64,000 nucleotides of DNA from Chitinophagaceae bacterium. GTDB taxonomy: Bacteria > Bacteroidota > Bacteroidia > Chitinophagales > Chitinophagaceae. The position numbers and the translations under genes were made by a program. Numbering within the stretch: position 1 is the first letter of the stretch; every line of letters begins with the position of its first letter. The notes under the pieces were generated by a model that had not been told where the DNA came from, searched no databases, and was given only the letters and a program-made list of their open reading frames with translations. The DNA lies in the NCBI GenBank assembly GCA_016719815.1, contig JADJYK010000006.1, positions 207,506-271,505 of the forward strand. The letters are read 5' to 3'. This document shows, piece by piece, positions 30,289 through 36,855 of this stretch.

Positions 30289-30819
30289 ATGTTTGGACTT
30301 TTTAAAAAGAAAAACCAGGGGGCCACCGTTACAGATTTTGTAACAATCAGCGAAACGGCAAAATGGCATAACCTCCTTGATAAATGGAAAGCTAATCCGC
30401 AACTGATATTCATTTGCTGGTTTGAAGAAACCTATGATAAAACGGTTTCTTATTTTTCTCAAAACGAAGCCGACACCGGTACAATATTATTGGCAAGAGA
30501 AGCCGCTTCCCATCACCTTCACAACAAAACCGTTTTATTTACAGAGCACCATCCTTCAAAAATAAAAGAAGATGAATTATACGAAAAGCTGAACCTGCAA
30601 ACTGTAACAGTTTGGTCATCATTAGACGAACCCATATTTGAAGCCTTTGGCGGCGGACGAATAATTGAGCTAATGAAAAAATTGGGTGTAGGCGAAAACG
30701 AACCAATACAGCATCAGATGATAAGCAATGCGATTGCCAATGCGCAGCATAAAATTGAAAAAAAACGGGTAACTGAACTATCTGCCCGTTCGCAAAAGGA
30801 ATGGATTGAAAAAAATTAA
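30289..30819 (+). CDS. Conserved cytoplasmic protein, unknown function
   Basis: A 176-residue protein from the ATG at 30289; the frame is open further upstream but overlaps the uvrA promoter region. It begins MFGLFKKKNQG and contains WFEETYDKTVSYFSQNEADTG, VLFTEHHPS and FEAFGGGRIIELMKKLGVGENEPIQHQMISNAIANAQHKIEKK. The last part is an amphipathic helix resembling accessory proteins next to SecA or UvrA in Bacteroidetes. I cannot assign a function. It diverges from uvrA. Confidence 0.7.
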   Translation: MFGLFKKKNQGATVTDFVTISETAKWHNLLDKWKANPQLIFICWFEETYDKTVSYFSQNEADTGTILLAREAASHHLHNKTVLFTEHHPSKIKEDELYEKLNLQTVTVWSSLDEPIFEAFGGGRIIELMKKLGVGENEPIQHQMISNAIANAQHKIEKKRVTELSARSQKEWIEKN

Positions 30820-30893
30820 AGCCCTGAAACCTGCTTGCAGATGATATTCTACTAATAACCAAACATTCGTTTGCTGAATTTTTTGAAACAATA

Positions 30894-30926
30894 TTTGGAA
30901 ACAAAAAAAATGAACTCTTATCTTTG
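30894..30926 (+). promoter_or_regulatory. Bacteroidota sigma-A promoter of the methionine operon
   Basis: TTTG at 30894-30897 and TATCTTTG at 30919-30926 match the -33 (TTTG) and -7 (TAnnTTTG) consensus exactly, with a 21-nt spacer. Transcription should start near 30930, about 14 nt before the SAM riboswitch. Confidence 0.85.
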
Positions 30927-30943
30927 CACCAGTTCTTTACGGA

Positions 30944-31076
30944 AACTTATCAAGAAAGGCTGAGGGTAATGGCCCGATGAAGCCTTGACAACCTACTTTA
31001 TTTTGTTCCTTGTCATTCCGAACGAAGTGAGGAAAGGTGCTAATTCCACCCCGATAACAATCGGGACAGATAAGTC
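30944..31076 (+). ncRNA. SAM-I (S-box) riboswitch
   Basis: The aptamer is recognisable from CTTATCAAGA (30946 on), GGCTGAGGG, TGGCCCGATGAAGCC, GACAACCT and AGGTGCTAATTCC, closed by the P1 strands CTTATC (30946-30951) and GATAAG (31069-31074). It senses S-adenosylmethionine and controls the metY-metX-hom operon downstream. The loop between GACAACC and GGTGC is extended by about 25 nt containing CATTCCGAACGAAGTGAGG, which looks like a dispersed palindrome (see findings). The core and both sides of P1 are intact, so it should still fold. Confidence 0.95.
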
Positions 31077-31113
31077 AGATTAACAGCTTCAACATATCTT
31101 TCTCAATATATTA

Positions 31114-31148
31114 AAAGCTCATCTGATTTATCGGGTGAGCTTTTTATT
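31114..31148 (+). terminator. Riboswitch terminator with antiterminator overlap
   Basis: AAAGCTCA (31114-31121) pairs with TGAGCTTT (31136-31143) and is followed by T-rich sequence. ATCTGATTTATC (31121-31132) inside it can pair instead with GATAAGTCAGAT (31069-31080), the 3' strand of riboswitch P1. Low SAM therefore favours the antiterminator and high SAM the terminator. Confidence 0.85.
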
Positions 31149-31216
31149 CCCCTCCTCTCCCTTCGAGAGGCCGGATAAGTTCCCCGATAACCTTTTTTTG
31201 GTAAGTGATGTAAAAA

Positions 31217-31426
31217 ATGTCTAACAACTTTTCATCATGTTTAAAACCAAAGAAGATGAACAAACAACATCAAATCAAGAACAACAGTCCCTGTAAAAAT
31301 TGCAGCAGCAACCCGAATTTGGCTTCAGCATCAGACACAAACAGTCATTCGGCTGAAAAAACTTTTAACATTTACGAAAGCAGAAAAAAGATAATTAATT
31401 TGGAAATGACATTAAAAGCCGACTAA
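31217..31426 (+). CDS. Small ORF in the met leader, unknown
   Basis: A possible 69-residue product, or 57 residues from the second ATG at 31256 (MNKQHQIKNNS). It is polar, without signal or membrane segment, and has a CKNC motif (SPCKNCSSNPN) in the middle. It lies between the riboswitch terminator and the Cys-rich leader peptide, so it is translated only when the riboswitch is open. I do not recognise it. It may be non-coding leader that happens to be open. Confidence 0.35.
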   Translation: MSNNFSSCLKPKKMNKQHQIKNNSPCKNCSSNPNLASASDTNSHSAEKTFNIYESRKKIINLEMTLKAD

Positions 31427-31441
31427 TTTTATCGGGTAATT

Positions 31442-31519
31442 ATGAACAAACAGACAACATACACTATTTCACTCAGCACAATTTCAATGTGCATCTGTTG
31501 TCATTGTTGTATGCCGTAA
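31442..31519 (+). CDS. Cys/Met-rich leader peptide of the methionine operon
   Basis: A 25-codon reading frame (ATG 31442, TAA 31517) starting MNKQTTYTIS and ending SMCICCHCCMP. Five of residues 17-23 are Cys, flanked by Met at 16 and 24. The stop codon lies in the loop of a perfect hairpin ATGCC-GTAA-GGCAT (31511-31524). About 20 bases further is a GC-rich hairpin with a T run, and metY starts 90 bases after the stop. The design is that of a transcription-attenuation leader that stalls ribosomes when charged Cys-tRNA or Met-tRNA is scarce. That function is inferred. The frame and its codon content are seen directly. Confidence 0.65.
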   Translation: MNKQTTYTISLSTISMCICCHCCMP

Positions 31520-31541
31520 GGCATCCATATTATTCTTTCCC

Positions 31542-31563
31542 GATGGGCCCGGCCCAATCTTTT
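31542..31563 (+). terminator. Candidate attenuator hairpin before metY
   Basis: GATGGGC (31542-31548), loop CCG, GCCC-A-ATC (31552-31559, one bulged A), then TTTT. It is the right size and position for an attenuator controlled by the upstream Cys-rich peptide. Confidence 0.5.
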
Positions 31564-31609
31564 ACTGCTTACATTTTAATTACAAACATTCTAAACACAT
31601 AAGATATTT

Positions 31610-32935
31610 ATGAGCAACAATCAACGTTTTGAAACACTTCAGTTACATGCAGGACAACAAATAGACCCAACAACAAACTCAAGAGCTGTTCCTGTGTACC
31701 AAACTACATCTTACGGATTCAAAAATGCCACACATGCGGCCAACCTGTTTGGATTAAAAGAGTTTGGCAACATCTATACCCGCATCATGAATCCGACAAC
31801 GGATGTATTTGAACAACGCATAGCGGCATTGGAGGGTGGTGTCGCTGCGGTGGCGACAGGCTCCGGCCAGGCAGCACAGTTTCTGGCACTGAATAATATT
31901 TTACAGGCAGGAGATAATTTTATTTCTACCTCTTACCTGTATGGCGGCACATACAATCAGTTCAAAGTGGCGTTTAAACGTCTTGGCATTGAAGTACGCT
32001 TTGCCGACGGCGACGATGCTGAAAGCTTTGTAAAGCATATTGATAAAAACACGAAAGCAATATACCTTGAAACAATCGGAAACCCACGTCTCAATATTCC
32101 CGACTTTCAAAAATTCGCAGCACTGGCCAAAGAATATGATTTACCATTAGTAGTGGACAATACTTTTGGCGCCGGTGGTTATTTGTTTCGTCCGCTGGAG
32201 CATGGCGCAAACATTGTGGTTGAATCTGCCACAAAATGGATTGGCGGTCATGGCACAACTATCGGCGGAGTGATTATTGATGGAGGCAATTACAACTGGG
32301 GCAACGGAAAATTTTCGCAGTTTACTGAACCGTCAGAAGGTTATCATGGGTTGAAATTCTGGGATGTGTTTGGCGAAGGCAATCCGCTTGGCCTTCCCAA
32401 CATTGCTTTTGCCATCCGTGCAAGGGTTGAAGGTCTGAGAGATTTTGGCACATCACAAAGTCCGTTTAATTCCTTCCTGCTGCTGCAAGGTTTGGAAACA
32501 CTCAGTCTCCGTGTACAACGCCATATTGATAATGCACAGGCTTTAGCTCAATGGCTCGAAGAACACCCGCTGGTAGATTTCGTAAATTACCCGGGATTAA
32601 AATCAAGCCCTTATCATGAGCTGGCCAGTAAGTACTTAAGTAATGGCTTTGGCGGCGTACTGAATTTTGGTGTAAAAGGAACAAAGGAAAATGCCAGTAA
32701 GTTTATTGATTCGCTACAATTGGTAAGCCATCTTGCCAATGTAGGTGATGCCAAAACACTGGCCATCCATCCTGCATCAACCACACATGAACAGTTAAGC
32801 GCCGAAGAACAAGTGGCTGCAGGTGTATTGCCCAACCAGGTTCGCATTAGTGTCGGCATTGAACATATTGAAGATATAAAAGCAGACTTTGAGCAGGCTT
32901 TTGAAAAAGTATTTGCAAAAGAAATAGCAAGATAA
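31610..32935 (+). CDS. metY: O-acetylhomoserine sulfhydrylase (aminocarboxypropyltransferase)
   Basis: A 441-residue PLP enzyme of the Cys/Met metabolism family that makes homocysteine from O-acetylhomoserine and sulfide. It has the N-terminal RFETLQLHAGQQIDPTT, the segment YTRIMNPTTDVFEQRIAALEGG, the cofactor-binding region VVDNTFGAGGYLFRPLEHGA and the PLP lysine in ESATKWIGGHGTTIGG. The long insertion after the lysine (about 230-260) is typical of MetY rather than MetB/MetC. It is the first structural gene of a three-gene operon under SAM riboswitch and probable peptide attenuation. The frame is intact. Confidence 0.95.
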   Translation: MSNNQRFETLQLHAGQQIDPTTNSRAVPVYQTTSYGFKNATHAANLFGLKEFGNIYTRIMNPTTDVFEQRIAALEGGVAAVATGSGQAAQFLALNNILQAGDNFISTSYLYGGTYNQFKVAFKRLGIEVRFADGDDAESFVKHIDKNTKAIYLETIGNPRLNIPDFQKFAALAKEYDLPLVVDNTFGAGGYLFRPLEHGANIVVESATKWIGGHGTTIGGVIIDGGNYNWGNGKFSQFTEPSEGYHGLKFWDVFGEGNPLGLPNIAFAIRARVEGLRDFGTSQSPFNSFLLLQGLETLSLRVQRHIDNAQALAQWLEEHPLVDFVNYPGLKSSPYHELASKYLSNGFGGVLNFGVKGTKENASKFIDSLQLVSHLANVGDAKTLAIHPASTTHEQLSAEEQVAAGVLPNQVRISVGIEHIEDIKADFEQAFEKVFAKEIAR

Positions 32936-32936
32936 T

Positions 32937-33995
32937 ATGACCTCTGTTTTTAATTATAAGCAGTCTTTTACGTTAGAGTCAGGTGAAACCCTTCCGGGTT
33001 TCCACCTGGCCTATACAACGCATGGCAAACTAAACGTAACAAAAGATAATGTTGTATGGATTTTTCATGCACTTACAGCTAATAGCAATCCTGTTGAATG
33101 GTGGCCAGGTCTTGTGGGGGATGGAAAATATTTTGACCCCGCAAAGTACTTTATCATTTGTGTTAACAAACCGGGAAGCCCGTATGGAAGTATCTCACCG
33201 CTTAGCAATAACCCGCTAACCAACCAACCCTATTATCATAAGTTTCCGGTATTTTCTATCAGAGATATGATAAAAACATATCAGCACCTGAAAGAGCATC
33301 TTGGGATAAGTAAAATTCTGATTGGCTTAGGCGGAAGTACAGGTGGTATGCAGTTACTCGAATGGGCGATTGAAGAACCCGAAGCATTTGAGTATATAGT
33401 GCCCATTGCCACAAATGCTATTTTGTCACCGTGGGGCATTGCATTTAACACCTCACAACGCATGGCGATTGAAGCGGACAGCACATGGCTGGATCAACGA
33501 GCAGATGCCGGGCAAAAAGGACTTGCAGCGGCAAGAGCAATAGCATTGCTCTCATACAGACATTATAACGGATACGGCATTACACAAAGAAGAGACAAAG
33601 CTGTTGTCCCATTGAGCAAGGAAACGAAATATGCTGCAGATAATTATCAACGCTACCAGGGTATAAAATTGATTAACCGTTTCAATGCGCTTTGCTATTA
33701 CCGCTTATCGCAAAGCATGGACAGTCACGATGTGGGAAGAAACAGAAACGGTGTGGAAATTGCCTTAAAAAAAATCAAAGCCAGAACATTGATAATTGGT
33801 ATTACATCAGACGTATTGTATCCCATTACAGAACAGGAATTTCTAAAGCAGCAAATACCCGAAGCAGAATTACTTGCTATTTCAAGTGATTTTGGGCATG
33901 ACGGATTCTTACTTGAATTTAAAAAAATTGAATCTGCCCTCAGAAAATTTATTGATGAACAAAGAACATTTCATTTAAAAATTGTGAACGAATAA
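32937..33995 (+). CDS. metX: Homoserine O-acetyltransferase
   Basis: A 352-residue alpha/beta hydrolase-fold enzyme that acetylates homoserine with acetyl-CoA. Hallmarks are the N-terminal LESGETLPGFHLAYTTHGKL, the oxyanion region FHALTANSNPVEWWPG, CVNKPGSPYGSISP, the nucleophile elbow GGSTGGMQLLEWA, the Asp region IGITSDVLYPITEQEF and the His in SSDFGHDGFLLE. One base separates its ATG from the metY stop, so the genes are translationally coupled. Its product is the direct substrate of MetY. Confidence 0.95.
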   Translation: MTSVFNYKQSFTLESGETLPGFHLAYTTHGKLNVTKDNVVWIFHALTANSNPVEWWPGLVGDGKYFDPAKYFIICVNKPGSPYGSISPLSNNPLTNQPYYHKFPVFSIRDMIKTYQHLKEHLGISKILIGLGGSTGGMQLLEWAIEEPEAFEYIVPIATNAILSPWGIAFNTSQRMAIEADSTWLDQRADAGQKGLAAARAIALLSYRHYNGYGITQRRDKAVVPLSKETKYAADNYQRYQGIKLINRFNALCYYRLSQSMDSHDVGRNRNGVEIALKKIKARTLIIGITSDVLYPITEQEFLKQQIPEAELLAISSDFGHDGFLLEFKKIESALRKFIDEQRTFHLKIVNE

Positions 33996-33998
33996 AAT

Positions 33999-35255
33999 AT
34001 GGAAACACATAAACAATTAACAATCGGACTTTTTGGATTTGGTGTGGTTGGCGAAGGCCTTTACAAAGTGTTACAACAAACCCCTTCATTAAAGGCAAAC
34101 ATCAAAAAAATCTGTATCAAGAACTATGAAAAAAAGAGAAATGCTCCTGCTTCGCTTTTTACAACAGATAAGAACGAACTGCTGAACGACAGGGATATTA
34201 ATGTTATTGTTGAGGTAATTGATGATGCTGATGCTGCTTTCGACATAGTAACCACCGCCTTAACAAATGGCAAAGATGTGGTAAGTGCCAGTAAAAAAAT
34301 GATTGCAGAGCATTTACCTGCATTACTGGAATTGCAGGAAAAAACAGGTCAGTCTTTACTATACGAAGCCGCTGCCTGCGCTTCAATTCCGGTGATAAGA
34401 AACCTTGAAGAGTATTACGACAACGACCTCCTGCATTCCATAAAAGCGATTGTAAACGGTTCAACCAATTTCATTCTCACAAAAATATTTGAAGAAGGTC
34501 TTGATTTCAAGCAGGCTTTGATACTTGCCCAGCAGTTGGGTTTTGCAGAAAGTAACCCTAAGCTTGATGTGGAAGGCTATGATGCAGTAAACAAGTGGGC
34601 ATTCCTGCTTACACATGCCTACGGAATTATTGAATCTCCTGAAAATATATTGTTCAACGGCATTCAAAATGTGCATGCCGCTGATGCGACAGTTGCAAAA
34701 GAAAAAGTGCAGGCCATCAAACTTGTGGCGCAGGCACAAAAGTTAAAGAATGGAGGAGTGGCCGCATTTGTATTGCCACAGTTTGTGAAACAAGATGACC
34801 ACCTGGCTTTTGTCAAAAACGAATACAACGGTGTAGTTATTGAAAGCGGTTTTGCTGATAAACAGTTCTTTTATGGAAAAGGTGCCGGTAGCTTTCCCAC
34901 TGCTTCAGCAGTATTGAGTGATATTGCCGCTTTGAGGTATCACTATCGTTATGAGTACAAGAAACTATATCATCACAAACCTCACCAGTTGAACAACAAT
35001 GTATTCCTGAAGATCTTTGTAAGTTTCGATGATATTTCATTTATTCCCCGTGAACGTTTTGAATGGATTGAAGAATGGCATGCCCAGGAAGAACGTAAAT
35101 ATCTTATTGGAGTAATATCATTTGACGAGCTGAAGCAAAACAACTGGTGGAAAGAAAACAACACTTCCCTTATACTAACAACCGATCCTGTAATAGAAGA
35201 CATAGAAGTGAAAAGTTTAAAAAAGAGAAGCCTTGAACTGGCTGGCATACTTTAA
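33999..35255 (+). CDS. hom: Homoserine dehydrogenase
   Basis: A 418-residue monofunctional enzyme reducing aspartate semialdehyde to homoserine. The NAD(P)-binding start is IGLFGFGVVGEGLYKVL. It continues with KDVVSASKKMIAEH, the catalytic-domain signature VNGSTNFILTKIFEEGLDFKQAL and FAESNPKLDVEGYDAVNKW. The last 80 residues (NVFLKIFVSFDD onward) are a divergent ACT-like end. It starts 3 bases after metX. With MetX and MetY it gives an uninterrupted route from aspartate semialdehyde to homocysteine under one control region. Confidence 0.93.
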   Translation: METHKQLTIGLFGFGVVGEGLYKVLQQTPSLKANIKKICIKNYEKKRNAPASLFTTDKNELLNDRDINVIVEVIDDADAAFDIVTTALTNGKDVVSASKKMIAEHLPALLELQEKTGQSLLYEAAACASIPVIRNLEEYYDNDLLHSIKAIVNGSTNFILTKIFEEGLDFKQALILAQQLGFAESNPKLDVEGYDAVNKWAFLLTHAYGIIESPENILFNGIQNVHAADATVAKEKVQAIKLVAQAQKLKNGGVAAFVLPQFVKQDDHLAFVKNEYNGVVIESGFADKQFFYGKGAGSFPTASAVLSDIAALRYHYRYEYKKLYHHKPHQLNNNVFLKIFVSFDDISFIPRERFEWIEEWHAQEERKYLIGVISFDELKQNNWWKENNTSLILTTDPVIEDIEVKSLKKRSLELAGIL

Positions 35256-35283
35256 CAGTTCAACCGGCTATCATCCTAAAGAA

Positions 35284-36558
35284 TTACGGATGAAACCCCT
35301 TTTTAGTTTTAGAACTGTCCGCAATCAGAACTCTTTTCAGAAAAAGCCAAAGTAAACCGGTTATAAATAATTCTGTAATGAAAATAGCTATTACCGTCCC
35401 AACTGACTCAAAAGCAGAAGATAGTATAACATTAGCAAGAATGTTTACCAGAAGACCCGCCGTAAAAACAGCAGCGTAAGTTTTATTTTTTTCATATGCA
35501 AGCAATACCAGGGCCGGCGGCAGATTAAGGCAGATCACAGGCAGTATGATACAAAGCATCCGCAGAATGAAAATCGATTCCGGGTTTGCATCATTAATAA
35601 AGAAAGAAAGTACTTGCGGTGCAATAACCCAAACAAGTGTGCAACCCACAATTACCAAAGCAAAAAAAGGAGTAAAGAATTTCTTAAAAAACCTGAACAG
35701 AACTCTTTTCGACTGGCTTGCAGCACGACATACGCCAGGAAATACAGCCTGTGAGAAAATACTCAATGCGTATTTCATAGTAAAAAAGACTCTTTCAGCA
35801 ACACTGAAATACCCGGCAGTGAAGTCATTGGTAAAAATTCTCAAAATAAACAGGTTCCCGTATTGCATTATGTTCATCGAAATATTGGAAGCTGTAATAT
35901 GCCAACCTGCTTTTATTTCTATCAATATTTCATTTAGGGCTGGCCATCTCCAACTCAGATTGAACTTCTTGTAAACAAAAAAAATGCTTGTCACACCTGA
36001 AAAAAACAACCCCATCCCCATGAAGAAAAGATACTGCCAGCTATCTCCGGAATTGTTAATGAACAGAAGAATAAGCACCACAAATATGATTCTTGAAGCT
36101 AATGACGCAGCAGCAATCCATTGCATTTTTTCAACTCCTTGCAAAAACCAAATAGGCTGTAGTGCATATCCTATAACATAAACATATGCCAATATATATA
36201 CCACAAAATTCTCTCGTACAAAAGGAAGCAGAAAATATAATAAGAGCAAAACGATTAAAGCCACAGTAATAAGCAGTGATTTTATGATATAAACCTTTGA
36301 AAACAGACTTGACAATAAATCTGTGTCAGCTACATTAAGCGAAACGGTTTTTGTTGATGACTGGTTAAAATGATAATCAGTGAATGTAGCGAGGTAATTA
36401 ACCACAACCTGTGCTACGGCAATCACACCAAACTGGACAATCCCTATTCGTGAAATCACAAACGGGATAACCACTAATTGCAGAAGAGAATTAATAACCT
36501 GTACTACCCCAAGGGAGAAGAAATTCTTAAAAAAAATTCTTGTAATAATTACAGGCAT
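35284..36558 (-). CDS. Polysaccharide/lipid-linked flippase (Wzx/MATE-like)
   Basis: A 424-residue membrane protein with about twelve hydrophobic segments, starting ITRIFFKNFFSLGVVQVINSLLQLVVIPFVISRIG. This N-terminus is characteristic of the polysaccharide biosynthesis (PF01943-type) flippases that move lipid-linked oligosaccharides across the inner membrane. No glycosyltransferases lie beside it, so its substrate is unknown. It converges with hom and ends 29 bases after it. The frame is intact. Confidence 0.85.
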   Translation of the reverse strand: MPVIITRIFFKNFFSLGVVQVINSLLQLVVIPFVISRIGIVQFGVIAVAQVVVNYLATFTDYHFNQSSTKTVSLNVADTDLLSSLFSKVYIIKSLLITVALIVLLLLYFLLPFVRENFVVYILAYVYVIGYALQPIWFLQGVEKMQWIAAASLASRIIFVVLILLFINNSGDSWQYLFFMGMGLFFSGVTSIFFVYKKFNLSWRWPALNEILIEIKAGWHITASNISMNIMQYGNLFILRIFTNDFTAGYFSVAERVFFTMKYALSIFSQAVFPGVCRAASQSKRVLFRFFKKFFTPFFALVIVGCTLVWVIAPQVLSFFINDANPESIFILRMLCIILPVICLNLPPALVLLAYEKNKTYAAVFTAGLLVNILANVILSSAFESVGTVIAIFITELFITGLLWLFLKRVLIADSSKTKKGFHP

Positions 36559-36642
36559 AGAGGTATAAAGATAAGAACGCCTGTTTTCAGAAAGTTACAA
36601 AAAAAGAGAAGCAATCTTGTGATTACCTCTCTTCAATTTCTG

Positions 36643-36716
36643 TCGGGAGGACAGGATTCGAACCTGCGACCCCGTGGTCCCAAACCACGTATTCTACCGG
36701 GCTGAACTACCTCCCG
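36643..36716 (-). tRNA. tRNA-Pro (anticodon TGG)
   Basis: The minus strand folds as a full cloverleaf. The acceptor stem is CGGGAGG/CCTCCCG with discriminator A. The D-arm is AGTTCAGCCCGGTAGAAT, the anticodon stem CGTGG/CCACG with loop TTTGGGA (TGG in the middle), and the T-arm CAGGTTCGAATCCTG. CCA is not encoded. Confidence 0.97.
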
Positions 36717-36743
36717 CCAACAAGTTTGCCCTGATTGGGGGTG

Positions 36744-36751
36744 CAAATATA
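36744..36751 (-). promoter_or_regulatory. -7 box of tRNA-Pro
   Basis: On the minus strand TATATTTG matches TAnnTTTG exactly, 27 bases before the tRNA 5' end. No clear -33 TTTG is seen. Confidence 0.6.
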
Positions 36752-36803
36752 AAGGCTTCTGTTGTAAATAACGAGTTTTTTTTAGCCTTTGAAACCACTA
36801 AAA

Positions 36804-36834
36804 AAATAATGGAAGGCCAAACCTTCCATTATTT
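36804..36834 (-). terminator. Terminator of the repeat-protein gene
   Basis: A perfect 13-bp stem (AAATAATGGAAGG at 36804-36816) with a 5-nt loop and a TTTTT tract following on the minus strand, 22 bases after the repeat-protein stop. Confidence 0.85.
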
Positions 36835-36855
36835 AGTAAATGTGATAATCTGTTA

